From the NCBI GenBank assembly GCA_963748315.1, contig CAVVIK010000005.1, forward strand, positions 310,001-374,000: a stretch of 64,000 bases of DNA, written 5' to 3'. Positions 8,537 through 16,561 of the stretch are shown here, piece after piece. The notes under the pieces were generated by a model, which saw only the letters and a list, made by a program, of their open reading frames with translations, was not told the origin of the DNA and did not search any database. The stretch comes from DASPHG01 sp963748315. Lineage in GTDB: Bacteria; Actinomycetota; Thermoleophilia; Solirubrobacterales; Thermoleophilaceae. A program made the position numbers and the translations under genes. Position 1 is the first letter of the stretch. Every line of letters begins with the position of its first letter.

Positions 8537-9261
8537 TCCTCCTGCCGGCCATCGACATCCGCGGCGGCAAGGCGGTGCGGCTGCGGCAGGGCGACTTCGA
8601 CCAGGAGACGGTCTACAACGAGGACCCGCTCGATGCCGCGCGCGCGTGGGCGGAGCAGGGGGCGCGCTTCCTGCATGTGATCGACCTCGACGGCGCGCGC
8701 GAGGGCAAGCCGGAAAACCTGCGCCACCTCGAGCGCATTACGAATGAGCTGACCGTGCCGGTGCAGTACGGCGGCGGCCTGCGCGACGTCGGCGCCGTGC
8801 GGGCGGCGCTCGCGGCCGGGGCGGACCGCGTGATCCTCGGCACGGCCGCGTACACGGACGTCGAATTCCTCGACGCCTGCATCGCGAGCTGGCCCGCGCG
8901 CGTACTGGTGGCGATCGACGTGCGCGGCGGCCGTGTCTCGGTGGCCGGCTGGACGAAGGCGACGCAGATGCGGCCGGAGGACGTGATCGACCGGATGCAG
9001 CGCCGCGGCGTGCGCCAGTTCGTCTACACGAACGTCGACCGCGACGGGATGCTCGAAGGCCCCGACCTCGACGAGGTCAAGCGCATCGGCGAGATCATCC
9101 GCGGGCGATTCCTCTACTCGGGCGGGATCGGCTCGCTCGAGGACTTCCGCGGCCTGTGCTCGCTGCGACTCGTCAACCTCGCCGGGGTCGTGTCCGGCAA
9201 GGCGCTGTACGAGGGCCGCTTCACGATCGCCGAAGTGCACGAGCTGCTCGATGCTGCTTAG
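8533..9261 (+). CDS. hisA: Phosphoribosylformimino-AICAR-phosphate isomerase
   Basis: HisA opens the ribose ring of ProFAR by an Amadori rearrangement. The half-barrel duplication is seen in the phosphate-binding Gly motifs (VQYGGGLRD and YSGGIGSLED) and the catalytic Asp segments (LPAIDIRGGKAVRL and YTNVDRDGMLEG). In many actinobacteria this enzyme (PriA) also serves tryptophan synthesis. Whether this copy is bifunctional cannot be judged here because no trp genes are nearby. It overlaps hisF by 11 bases. Confidence 0.95.
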   Translation: MILLPAIDIRGGKAVRLRQGDFDQETVYNEDPLDAARAWAEQGARFLHVIDLDGAREGKPENLRHLERITNELTVPVQYGGGLRDVGAVRAALAAGADRVILGTAAYTDVEFLDACIASWPARVLVAIDVRGGRVSVAGWTKATQMRPEDVIDRMQRRGVRQFVYTNVDRDGMLEGPDLDEVKRIGEIIRGRFLYSGGIGSLEDFRGLCSLRLVNLAGVVSGKALYEGRFTIAEVHELLDAA

Positions 9262-10006
9262 GCGCGTCATCCCGTGCCTCGACGTGGACAAGGGCCGCGT
9301 CGTGAAGGGCACCAACTTCGTCGACATCCGCGACGCGGGCGATCCGGTCGAGCTCGCGGAGCGCTACGAGTCCGAGGGCGCCGACGAGCTCGTGTTCCTC
9401 GACATCACCGCCTCGCACGAGAAGCGCGACACGGTCGTGGAGCTCGCGCGGCGCTGCGCCGACAACGTCTTCATCCCGTTCACGATCGGCGGCGGGGTGC
9501 GTTCGGCCGAGGATGCTCAGGCGGTCCTCGACGCGGGCGCCGACAAGGTCTCGGTCAACTCCGCAGCTGTGCGCCGGCCCGAGCTCCTTGGGGAGATGGC
9601 CGAGGTGTTCGGGGCGCAGTGCGTGGTGCTCGCGATCGACGCAAAGCGGACGGAGGACGGCTACGAGGTCTTCCTCGACGGCGGCCGGACGCCGACGGGG
9701 CGCGACGCCATCGCGTGGGCGCGGGAGGGAGCTGAGCGCGGCGCGGGCGAGATCCTCCTCACCAGCATGGACCGCGACGGGACCGAGGACGGATACGAGC
9801 TCGACCTGACGCGCGCGGTGGCAGACGCCGTCGAGATCCCCGTGATCGCATCGGGCGGCGCGGGCGAGCTGTCCCACCTGGTCGACGCGGTCGAGCGCGG
9901 GGGCGCGGACGCGGTGCTATGCGCGTCGATCTTCCACTACGGGACCTACCGCGTGGCGGAGGCGAAGCAGGCGATGCACGCCGCTGGGATCCCGGTGCGT
10001 CTCTAA
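9251..10006 (+). CDS. hisF: Imidazole glycerol phosphate synthase, cyclase subunit
   Basis: HisF is the TIM-barrel partner of HisH and makes imidazoleglycerol phosphate and AICAR. The opening RRVIPCLDVDKGRVVKG holds the catalytic Asp near residue 11, and the second catalytic Asp is in LLTSMDRDGTEDGY. The phosphate loops FTIGGGVRS and ASGGAGE are intact. It is the last his gene of this operon; hisC, hisI and hisE are not in the window. A perfect palindrome follows the stop. Confidence 0.97.
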   Translation: MLLRRVIPCLDVDKGRVVKGTNFVDIRDAGDPVELAERYESEGADELVFLDITASHEKRDTVVELARRCADNVFIPFTIGGGVRSAEDAQAVLDAGADKVSVNSAAVRRPELLGEMAEVFGAQCVVLAIDAKRTEDGYEVFLDGGRTPTGRDAIAWAREGAERGAGEILLTSMDRDGTEDGYELDLTRAVADAVEIPVIASGGAGELSHLVDAVERGGADAVLCASIFHYGTYRVAEAKQAMHAAGIPVRL

Positions 10007-10023
10007 GGGGGTCAGACCCCCTT
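10005..10023. repeat. Palindrome after hisF (GGGGGTC-A-GACCCCC)
   Basis: The 19-base inverted repeat starts on the hisF TAA stop and ends in a short T run, so it could terminate the his operon on the plus strand. The one-base centre leaves a hairpin of about five G-C pairs once the loop opens. Similar GGGGTC-GACCCC elements recur between genes in many high-GC bacteria, so it may also be a dispersed repeat. Confidence 0.55.
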
Positions 10024-10036
10024 TAAGTTTGAGGCC
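10024..10036 (+). promoter_or_regulatory. Leaderless promoter of the nucleotidyltransferase gene
   Basis: TAAGTT (10024-10029) lies 7 bases before the GTG start at 10037, directly after the palindrome. No Shine-Dalgarno is visible. Confidence 0.45.
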
Positions 10037-11261
10037 GTGCGGAAGGTCCAGGAAGAGCTGCGCGAGCGGATTCGCGCCCTGCCGGGCATGGAGCGGCTGC
10101 TGCCGGCGCTCGTCGGCCTGCCCCCGGTCTATCTCGTCGGTGGCGCCGTGCGCGACCTGCTCCTCGGCCAACCGGTCGTGGACGTCGACCTCGCGGTGGA
10201 GGGCGACGGCCCGCGCACCGCGCGCGAGCTCGCCGGCCGGCTCGACGGCGACGCCACGCCGCACGAGCGCTTCGGCACGGCGAGCGTCCGCGCCGGCACC
10301 CTCGCATTCGACATCGCCGCGACCCGCAGCGAGACGTACCCGGAGCCGGGGGCGCTGCCGGTCACCGACACCGCCGGTCTGGACGCGGACCTCGGGCGGC
10401 GCGACTTCGCGATCAACGCGATGGCGGCCGGGCTTCAGAACGACGAGCTCGGCCATCTGCACGATCCGCAGGGCGGCTGTGCCGACCTCGACGCGCGCGT
10501 CGTGCGTGTACTGCACGACCGCAGCTTCATCGACGACCCGACGCGGCTTCTGCGCGCCGTCCGGTACGAGGTGCGGCTCGACTTCAAGATGGACGAGCCG
10601 ACCGAGGAGCTGGCGCGCGAGGCCGCTCGCCGCAACGCGCTCGCGACCGTGTCAGGACCGAGAATCCGCGACGAGCTGCTCGACCTGCTCGCCGAGCACG
10701 CCGCGCCGCGCGGGATCGCGCGGCTCACCGAGCTCGAGCTGCTCGAGACGCTCGGCGGCGACCTGAAGGGCGACCCGGAGCTGATCGCGTCGGCGAAGCT
10801 CGGCGCCGGCGAGACCGGGGCGGACCCCGCGCTGACGGCGCTCGCCGCGCTTCTCGGTCCCGAGCCCGATGCCGAATGGGTGGAGTCGCTCGCGCTGCGA
10901 GCCGACGAGCGCGACGCCGTGCTCCGCGCGGCGCGGAAGGCGCCGGAGCTCGCGAAGACCGTGCGCGCGGACATGCCGGACTCCGTGATCCACGCCCTCC
11001 TGCACTGTGAGCACCCGGAGACGCTCGCACTCACGCTCGCGTACGGCGCGCCGGGCGGCCCGATCCTGCGCTACCTGGCCGACCTTCAGGGAGTGAGCCT
11101 CGAGATCACGGGCACGGACCTGGTCGAGGCCGGGGATCCCCGAATCGCCCGTGCTGGGGCGCGCCCTCGAGGAGACGCTGCGAAAGAAGCTCGACGGCGA
11201 GCTCGGCGGCCGCGACGAGGAGCTCCGCTATGCGCTGGAGGTGGCCCGATCGGCGAGCTGA
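10037..11261 (+). CDS. CCA tRNA nucleotidyltransferase/poly(A) polymerase family protein (one frameshift)
   Basis: This is a class II nucleotidyltransferase that adds nucleotides to RNA 3' ends. The head domain shows VYLVGGAVRDLLLG and the catalytic Asp pair VDVDLAVEG, followed by RRDFAINAMA and the RNA-binding helix region DDPTRLLRAVRYEVRL. It could be the CCA-adding enzyme or a poly(A) polymerase; sequence reading does not separate them. Near 11133-11137 an extra G in a GGGG run shifts the frame. The native end continues as GIPESPVLGRALEETLRKKL to a TGA at 11259-11261, giving ~408 residues. The stop overlaps the putative CTG start of the next gene. Confidence 0.85.
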
Positions 11262-11935
11262 TCCGGCTGAGCCTGCCCGGCGCCGAGGTGGCGTTCTCTA
11301 CCCGCAGGGGTGGAGTCAGCGAGGGGCCCTACGAATCGCTCAACCTCGGGATCCTTACCGACGACGAGCGCGCGCGGGTGGAGACGAACCGCAAGCGACT
11401 TGCCGCCGCCGCCGAAATCGACTTCGGATCGATAGCCATGGGGTGGCAAGTACACGGCACAGACGTCAAGGAGTGGGACGCCCCGCCGGACGGCGAGCTC
11501 GACAAGGTGGACGGGCACGTCACCGGGCGTGACGACCTCGCACTGCTCGTGATCGTCGCCGACTGCCTGCCGGTTGCGCTCGCGGGCGGCGACCGGGTCG
11601 CGATGGTCCACTGCGGCTGGCGCGGGCTGGCGGGTGGGGTCCTTGCGAATGCGATCGCACACTTCGACGAGCCGCCGGCCGCCGCGGTCGGCCCCGGCAT
11701 CGGCCCGTGCTGTTACGAGGTCGGGGACGAGGTGCGCGCGCAGTTCGACGAGCGATTCGCGAGCGGCCGCATGCTGGACCTGCGCGCAGTGGCAGAGGAC
11801 CGGCTTCGCGCCGCGGGAGTCGAGCGGATCGAGCACGTCGACCTATGCACGAGCTGCCGCGAGGACCTCTTCTTCTCGCACCGGCGCGACGGCGGCGTCA
11901 CGGGTCGCCAGGGAGGGCTCGTGTGGCGGGCATAG
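11258..11935 (+). CDS. YfiH/PgeF family multicopper oxidase-like (peptidoglycan editing) protein
   Basis: The family (DUF152, laccase-like fold) has been described as purine nucleoside phosphorylase/adenosine deaminase and as a peptidoglycan editing factor. Metal-site motifs are clear: FSTRRGGVSEGPYESLNLG, WQVHGTDV, VIVADCLPVAL, VHCGWRGLAGGV and GPGIGPCCYEVG. No ATG, GTG or TTG precedes the conserved N-terminus in frame. The CTG at 11258 overlaps the upstream TGA and is the most likely start; a GTG at 11288 would remove the first strand. It overlaps the YggS gene by 13 bases. Confidence 0.85.
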   Translation: MIRLSLPGAEVAFSTRRGGVSEGPYESLNLGILTDDERARVETNRKRLAAAAEIDFGSIAMGWQVHGTDVKEWDAPPDGELDKVDGHVTGRDDLALLVIVADCLPVALAGGDRVAMVHCGWRGLAGGVLANAIAHFDEPPAAAVGPGIGPCCYEVGDEVRAQFDERFASGRMLDLRAVAEDRLRAAGVERIEHVDLCTSCREDLFFSHRRDGGVTGRQGGLVWRA

Positions 11936-12537
11936 ATGCTGACCGCGTGCGCGCGAACCTGGAGCGCGTCCGCGAGCGGATCGGGGACAAGGTCGAGATC
12001 TGCGCCGCGATCAAGTACGTCGAAGCCGAAGACCTGCCGGCGCTGGCCGAGGCCGGCATCACGCTGGTGGGCGAGAACCGGGCGCAGGATCTCGCCGCAA
12101 AGCAGGAACGCCACCGCGACCTGTTCGAGTGGGATTTCATCGGCGCGCTGCAAAGCCGCAAGGTCAAGGACGTCGCGCCGCGCGTCCGGCTGATCCACTC
12201 GGTCGCCTCCGAGTCCGCGCTCGCGCAACTCGAGAAGCACCCCGCGAAGGAGATCCTGATTCAGGTGAACGTGGCGGGCGAGGAGGGGAAGGAGGGGGTC
12301 GCGCCTGAGGAGCTCGGGGATTTCGTGGCCCGTAGCCCCGTGCCCGTTGCCGGTCTCATGACGATGCCGCCCTTCACCGAGAACCCGGAGGACAGCCGCC
12401 CGCATTTCGCGCGCCTCGCGGAGCTCGCCGCCGAGCACGGTCTCGAGCGCCTGTCGATGGGGACGAGCCAGGACTACGAGGTCGCGGTCGAGGAGGGCGC
12501 GACGATCGTCAGGCTGGGCTCGGTCCTGTACGACTGA
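11923..12537 (+). CDS. YggS family pyridoxal phosphate homeostasis protein
   Basis: This is a PLP-binding protein of the alanine racemase fold that helps buffer free PLP and amino acid pools. Family marks are the PLP Lys in ICAAIKYV (about residue 30), GENRAQDLAAK, WDFIGALQSRKVKDV, VNVAGEEGKEG and the C-terminal LSMGTSQDYEVAVEEGATIVRLGS. It lies between YfiH and (across one gene) sepF, a conserved arrangement in Gram-positive division clusters. The 3' end overlaps the convergent hydrolase gene by 29 bases. Confidence 0.9.
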   Translation: MAGIDADRVRANLERVRERIGDKVEICAAIKYVEAEDLPALAEAGITLVGENRAQDLAAKQERHRDLFEWDFIGALQSRKVKDVAPRVRLIHSVASESALAQLEKHPAKEILIQVNVAGEEGKEGVAPEELGDFVARSPVPVAGLMTMPPFTENPEDSRPHFARLAELAAEHGLERLSMGTSQDYEVAVEEGATIVRLGSVLYD

Positions 12538-13297
12538 GCCAGTCGAGGATCGCGCGCGAGAGCTGTGCGCCCTGCCAGGCGAGGGGCGGCTCGCCCTCGT
12601 CCTCGACGACGAGCTCGCCCTGCGGAAGACGGCGCGCGTACTCCTCGGCGACCGCGAGGGGATGCGTCGGGTCGGAGTCGTCGCGACTGCCGACGACCAG
12701 CGCCGGCACGTCGATCTCAGCCAGCCGGTCGATGCCGTCGAACGCCGCCGAGCGCGGGACCACCCGGACGGCCCGCGCGAGCGCCTCGGGGTGGAGATGC
12801 CGCTCGATCCGCTGACGGGTGAATTTCAGCACCGGCTCGCGCCAGCGCTCATCCGCCGGCGGCTCGAACGCGCGCATGAACCCATCGGCACCATCCGCCT
12901 CGAGGCCCGCCGCCAGCCGGTCCCAATACGCCAGGTCGGCGTCCTCGAGGTAGGGCTCGCCCGGGTACGCGGGCGTGATCTGCACGAGCCCCGCGACGCG
13001 TTCCGGCCGCTCGAGCGCGACGCGGATGGCTGTCGCCGCGCCCATCGAGTGGCCGACGAGGACCGCGCGCTCTATTTCGCGCGACTCGAGCACCCAGACG
13101 AGGTCCTCGGCCAGGTCCGAGTACTCGTAGCCGTCTGCGGGGTCGGACTCTCCGTGTGCGCGAGCGTCGTAGGAGACCAGCCTGAAACCCTCGCGCGCGA
13201 GCAGCCGCGAACCCTGCAGCACGTAGCGCCGCGTGGCCGTCAGCCCGTGCAAAAGCACCACTGGAGGCCCTTTACCGGTGTTTTCGATTTTCAGCAT
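12509..13297 (-). CDS. Alpha/beta hydrolase
   Basis: The 262-residue protein has the oxyanion segment VVLLHGLTATRR, the nucleophile elbow VGHSMGAATAIRVAL with Ser near residue 90, and a C-terminal region with acidic VVGSRDDSDPTHP. The lid region is short. The substrate is unknown. The ATG at 13297 (MLKIENTGKGPP) fits family N-termini; an upstream GTG would add ~25 residues into the sepF promoter region. It is transcribed against the division cluster on both sides. Confidence 0.85.
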   Translation of the reverse strand: MLKIENTGKGPPVVLLHGLTATRRYVLQGSRLLAREGFRLVSYDARAHGESDPADGYEYSDLAEDLVWVLESREIERAVLVGHSMGAATAIRVALERPERVAGLVQITPAYPGEPYLEDADLAYWDRLAAGLEADGADGFMRAFEPPADERWREPVLKFTRQRIERHLHPEALARAVRVVPRSAAFDGIDRLAEIDVPALVVGSRDDSDPTHPLAVAEEYARRLPQGELVVEDEGEPPLAWQGAQLSRAILDWLSRTGPSPA

Positions 13298-13353
13298 GGG
13301 TACCCTGTAAGCAGGAGGAATCGCTGCATAACGCGCGAAACCTCGTCCCCAGC

Positions 13354-13905
13354 ATGGCGCTTCGTGACACATGGCATCGGACGCTCGTCTACTTCGGCCT
13401 CGCCGAGGAGGACGACCCGTACCGCGAGGAGCCGCTCGACGTCGAGCCTGAGCAGGAACTGGAGGGCCGCTACCGCGAGCGGCCGAACGTCCGCCGGCTG
13501 GAACGCAACCGCCGGCGGCGCGACGAGATCGACGACATCTTCGCCGACGACGGCGGCGCGGGCGGGCGCGAGACGCGCGTTCTGCGACCGATCGGCGGCA
13601 ACGGCGGCAACGGGCGGAGCGGCGCCGACGTCCAGGTGCACCTCGTGGTCCCCAAGAACTTCAACGACGCCCAGCAGATCGCCGACCGGTTCAAGGACAC
13701 GGTCCCGGTCATCCTGAACCTGCAGACGACCGACAGCGACCTGTCGAAGCGGCTGATCGACTTCGCCTCGGGCCTCACATACGCGCTCGACGGCGGCATG
13801 CAGCGCATTGCCGACAAGGTCTTCCTTCTCACGCCGCGCAACGTCGAGGTCTCGGCGGAAGAGCGCGCGCGGCTGATCGAGAAGGGCTTCTTCAACCAGT
13901 CGTAG
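13354..13905 (+). CDS. sepF: Cell division protein SepF
   Basis: SepF anchors FtsZ to the membrane in Gram-positive bacteria and actinobacteria. The N-terminal amphipathic segment (ALRDTWHRTLVYFGL) fits membrane binding. It is followed by a charged Arg/Glu linker to ~residue 85 and the conserved SepF domain (VHLVVPKNFNDAQQIADRF, VILNLQTTDSDLSKRLIDFASGL, VFLLTPRNVEVS). Length is 183 residues. The neighbours YggS, proC, yggT and lspA are the classical context. Confidence 0.95.
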   Translation: MALRDTWHRTLVYFGLAEEDDPYREEPLDVEPEQELEGRYRERPNVRRLERNRRRRDEIDDIFADDGGAGGRETRVLRPIGGNGGNGRSGADVQVHLVVPKNFNDAQQIADRFKDTVPVILNLQTTDSDLSKRLIDFASGLTYALDGGMQRIADKVFLLTPRNVEVSAEERARLIEKGFFNQS

Positions 13906-13916
13906 TTCGCGCCGGT

Positions 13917-13929
13917 TAACGTCCGACCG
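13917..13929 (+). promoter_or_regulatory. Leaderless promoter of proC
   Basis: TAACGT (13917-13922) lies 7 bases before the GTG start of proC, just after the sepF stop. No Shine-Dalgarno is present. Confidence 0.4.
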
Positions 13930-14682
13930 GTGAAAATCGGCGTCATCGGCGCAGGAAACATGGCGACTGCCCTCGTCCGCGGCTGGGACGAGCCCGTGGT
14001 CGTGGCCGACATCGACCACGAGCGGGCCTCGGCGCTCGCGGAGGCGGTCGGCGGGACGGTTGCCGGCTCCAACGCGGAGGTCGCCGAGCAGACGGACATC
14101 GTCGTGCTCTGCCACAAGCCGGCGCAGCTCGAGGAGGTGGCCGAGGACATACGCGCGCACGCGGGCGCGGTCGTGTCGATCCTCGGCGGCGTGCCCGTCG
14201 CAAAGGTGGAGGCCGCCTACCCCGGCAAGCCGGTCTACCGGTTCATGCCGAACCAGGCTGCCGCGGTGGGCCGCGGCGTGTCGTGCTACGTCGGCGGCAG
14301 TACGGCGGCGGATGGGCCCGAGCAGGAGATCCTCGACCTCTTCGGCCGGGTCGGCCCCGTCGTTGCGCTGCCGGAGGAGCAGATGGAGACGGCGACCGCG
14401 GTGATGAGCTGCGCGCCCGCGTGGTTCGCGCTCGTCGCCGAGGCGCTCGTCGATGCCGGGGTCGCGCACGGGCTCGAGCACGAGCAGGCCGGACGCCTTG
14501 TCGCGGCAGCGCTGGCGGGGACCGGGGCCCTCCTCGACGAGGCGGGCGTAGCTCCCGCAGAGGTGCGGCGCCGCGTGACCTCACCCGGCGGGCTCACGGA
14601 GCGCGGGACGGCGCGGCTCGAGGATGCCGGGATTCGCGCCGCGTTCGACTCCGCCGTCGATGCGGTGGTGAACCCGTCATGA
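13930..14682 (+). CDS. proC: Pyrroline-5-carboxylate reductase
   Basis: ProC reduces pyrroline-5-carboxylate to proline with NAD(P)H. The Rossmann start IGVIGAGNMATALVRG is intact, followed by VVLCHKPAQLEEV, YRFMPNQAAAVGRGV and the C-terminal family signature VRRRVTSPGGLTERGTARLEDAG. Length is 250 residues. Its stop overlaps the ATG of the following yggT gene. Confidence 0.95.
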   Translation: MKIGVIGAGNMATALVRGWDEPVVVADIDHERASALAEAVGGTVAGSNAEVAEQTDIVVLCHKPAQLEEVAEDIRAHAGAVVSILGGVPVAKVEAAYPGKPVYRFMPNQAAAVGRGVSCYVGGSTAADGPEQEILDLFGRVGPVVALPEEQMETATAVMSCAPAWFALVAEALVDAGVAHGLEHEQAGRLVAAALAGTGALLDEAGVAPAEVRRRVTSPGGLTERGTARLEDAGIRAAFDSAVDAVVNPS

Positions 14683-14987
14683 CGACCCTTCCGCTCGCGA
14701 TCAGCCGCGTCGACATAGGCGACTACGTCGAGACGCTGATGTACGTCTACCTCGTCCTGATCTTCATCAGGATCATCGTGAGCTGGTTCCAGTCGATCCC
14801 GTACCACCCGGTGCTGAGCGCCTTCCTGACGTTCGTGCACGACGTGACGGACCCCTACCTGCGCCTCTTCCGGCGGTTCATCCCGATGGCCAGGCTCGGC
14901 CCGGCCGCGCTCGACCTCAGCCCGATCGTCGCGACGTTCGTGCTGCTGATCGTCGGCGGGATCGTCGCCGACATCATCAGGGGGTGA
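14679..14987 (+). CDS. YggT family membrane protein
   Basis: This small protein of 102 residues has two hydrophobic segments (VYLVLIFIRIIVSWF and IVATFVLLIVGGIVADII) flanking the family motif HDVTDPYLRLFRRFIP. YggT proteins are found with sepF and division genes; their exact role is unsettled, with links to osmotic response and FtsZ assembly. It overlaps proC and lspA by four bases each. Confidence 0.88.
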   Translation: MTTLPLAISRVDIGDYVETLMYVYLVLIFIRIIVSWFQSIPYHPVLSAFLTFVHDVTDPYLRLFRRFIPMARLGPAALDLSPIVATFVLLIVGGIVADIIRG

Positions 14988-15427
14988 ACGAGCCCGCACT
15001 CGCCCGCGCCGCCGCCGTCGTGGGGTTGACGGTGGTCGCGGACCAGGTGACGAAGGCGATCGCCGTTGCATCGCTCGAGCGCGGGGAGGAAGTGAACGTC
15101 TTCCTCGGGCTCGACATGACCTACGTGCGCAACGACGGGGTCGCGTTCGGCGCCCTCTCCGGCGGCGGGCCGCTGCTCGTGGCCGCGATCTCGCTGGCCC
15201 TCGCCGGCCTGGTCGCCTACTTCGTGGTCAACAGCGAGGTGCCGTTCCTCTGGCTGCCGGTCGGCCTGATCCTCGGCGGGGCGCTCGGCAATCTCGCCGA
15301 CCGCGCCCGCGAGGGAGCGGTGGTCGACTTCATCGATCCGATCGCGTGGCCGGCGTTCAACCTGGCCGACGCGGCGATCGTCGTCGGCGTGCTCGGGCTC
15401 CTCTACGTGGCGGAGGTGAAACGCTGA
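14984..15427 (+). CDS. lspA: Lipoprotein signal peptidase (signal peptidase II)
   Basis: LspA cleaves signal peptides from diacylglyceryl-modified prolipoproteins in the membrane. There are four hydrophobic segments in 147 residues. The two catalytic Asp are visible in LADRAREGAVVDFID and AFNLADAAIVVG, and VADQVTKAIAV and TYVRNDGVAFG are family motifs (the usual NxGaaFG reads NDGVAFG). The stop TGA overlaps the CTG start of rluD. Confidence 0.93.
   Translation: MNEPALARAAAVVGLTVVADQVTKAIAVASLERGEEVNVFLGLDMTYVRNDGVAFGALSGGGPLLVAAISLALAGLVAYFVVNSEVPFLWLPVGLILGGALGNLADRAREGAVVDFIDPIAWPAFNLADAAIVVGVLGLLYVAEVKR
15412..15426 (+). promoter_or_regulatory. Ribosome binding site and CTG start of rluD
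   Basis: GGAGG at 15412-15416 is 7 bases before CTG at 15424. The CTG overlaps the lspA TGA (CTGA), and no ATG, GTG or TTG lies in frame close to the conserved N-terminus, so CTG appears to initiate. Confidence 0.55.
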
Positions 15428-16371
15428 AGGTCGTCGTCCCGCCCGACGCCGGGGGCGAGCGCCTCGACCAGTTCGTGGGCCGTCTCGAAGCCGTGGGCTC
15501 ACGCGCGGCCGCGCAGCGCCTGATCGAGCACGGCGCCGTCACCGTTGACGGGCGGACGAGGCAGAAACGGCACGCCGTCAAGCCCGGCGAGACGATCGCG
15601 ATCGAGTTCCCGGACGCGCCGGAGCCGACGGACCTGAGCGCGGGGGAGGGGGTCCCGTTCGAGGTCGTCTTCGAGGACGACCATCTCCTGGTCGTCGACA
15701 AGCCGGCGGGGGTAGTGGTCCACCCGGCGCCCGGGCACCCGACCGGGACGCTCGCCCAGGCGCTCGCAGGCCGCGCCGCGGGCGGGCCCGATCCGTGGCG
15801 ACCCGGGATCGTCCACCGGCTGGACCGCGACACGTCCGGGCTGATGCTCGTCGCCAAGTCGGACCAGGTGCACCGTGCGCTCCAGGAGATGATTCGCCGG
15901 CGCGAGGTCGAGCGTGAGTACCTGGCGCTGGTCGAAGGCCGTCCCGACGCTCGGACGGGCACGATCGACGCGCCGATCGGGCGCGACCGGGCCGAGCGCA
16001 AGCGGATGTCCGTCCGCGCTGATCGCGCGCGGGAGGCGCGGACGCACTTCGAGGTGCTCGAGGCCTATCCGCGGACCACCCTGCTGCGGGTGCGGCTCGA
16101 GACCGGCCGGACGCACCAGATCCGAGCCCACATGGCGGCGATCGGCCACCCGATCTGCGGCGACCCGGAATACGGGGGGTCCGCAAGCGGCCGGAGACTT
16201 GGGTTAACGCGCCAATTTCTCCACTCGGCGAAATTGAGGTTTAGGCACCCAATCAGCGGGGCAGAGACCTGCTGCGAGTCCAAACCGCCCGCTGACCTGC
16301 AGCAAATACAGCTTGCAGCTAAGCGGGAGCCAGTCTCCGGAGGGCCAGACGGAGACTATTTATATGAGTGA
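15424..16371 (+). CDS. rluD: RluA/RluD family pseudouridine synthase
   Basis: The enzyme isomerises uridines to pseudouridine in 23S rRNA. An S4 RNA-binding domain (residues ~8-60: ERLDQFV, RAAAQRLIEHGAVTVDG) precedes the catalytic domain. The catalytic Asp sits in VHRLDRDTSGLMLVAKS, with VDKPAGVVVHP before it and LETGRTHQIRAHMA and HPICGDPEYG after it. The last ~60 residues, from about base 16200, are less GC-rich than the surroundings, but family positions (FLHSAKLRFRHP) continue there. The start is the CTG with a good ribosome binding site. A hairpin terminator follows. Confidence 0.92.
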   Translation: MKVVVPPDAGGERLDQFVGRLEAVGSRAAAQRLIEHGAVTVDGRTRQKRHAVKPGETIAIEFPDAPEPTDLSAGEGVPFEVVFEDDHLLVVDKPAGVVVHPAPGHPTGTLAQALAGRAAGGPDPWRPGIVHRLDRDTSGLMLVAKSDQVHRALQEMIRRREVEREYLALVEGRPDARTGTIDAPIGRDRAERKRMSVRADRAREARTHFEVLEAYPRTTLLRVRLETGRTHQIRAHMAAIGHPICGDPEYGGSASGRRLGLTRQFLHSAKLRFRHPISGAETCCESKPPADLQQIQLAAKREPVSGGPDGDYLYE

Positions 16372-16373
16372 GC

Positions 16374-16399
16374 GAGGCGGTCTTTTGACCGCCTCGTTT
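16374..16399 (+). terminator. Rho-independent terminator after rluD
   Basis: A perfect 9-base stem (GAGGCGGTC with GACCGCCTC) closes a TTTT loop and is followed by GTTTA. It ends the sepF-rluD cluster before the rpsB leader. Confidence 0.75.
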
Positions 16400-16561
16400 A
16401 CGTAGTGGGCCGGTAGTCGGCCGTAAGGGCCGGCCGGCTCCCTATGCTTCGCGGCGACCAGTTGGCAACCCCGGTCGTAACCGGGGGCGGCCCTGCCCGG
16501 TGACGTGACGCCGGGTCCGCCTCCCGGATGGCCGGGCAACATCCAGAACAAGGGAGCAGTA
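16400..16561 (+). ncRNA. Structured 5' leader of rpsB, possible cis-regulatory RNA
   Basis: This 160-base stretch between the rluD terminator and rpsB is very rich in G/C stems: CCCCGG-TCGTAA-CCGGGG near 16473-16490, GGCCGGCC near 16428, and CCGGG/CCCGG pairs further on. GGCAACCCC directly before the first stem recalls the core of SAM-I/SAM-IV class riboswitches, but the rest of that consensus is not convincingly present. An S2 autoregulatory leader is equally possible. No protein-coding frame of note is present. The class is unresolved. Confidence 0.35.

Noticed and set aside
8413..9327. Minus-strand frame of ~304 codons opposite hisA/hisF
   Set aside because: Antisense shadow; hisA and hisF motifs on the plus strand are complete.
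16400..16561. Definite SAM riboswitch call
   Set aside because: Only the GGCAACC-plus-hairpin core fits; the other conserved parts could not be placed, so only a structured leader is reported.
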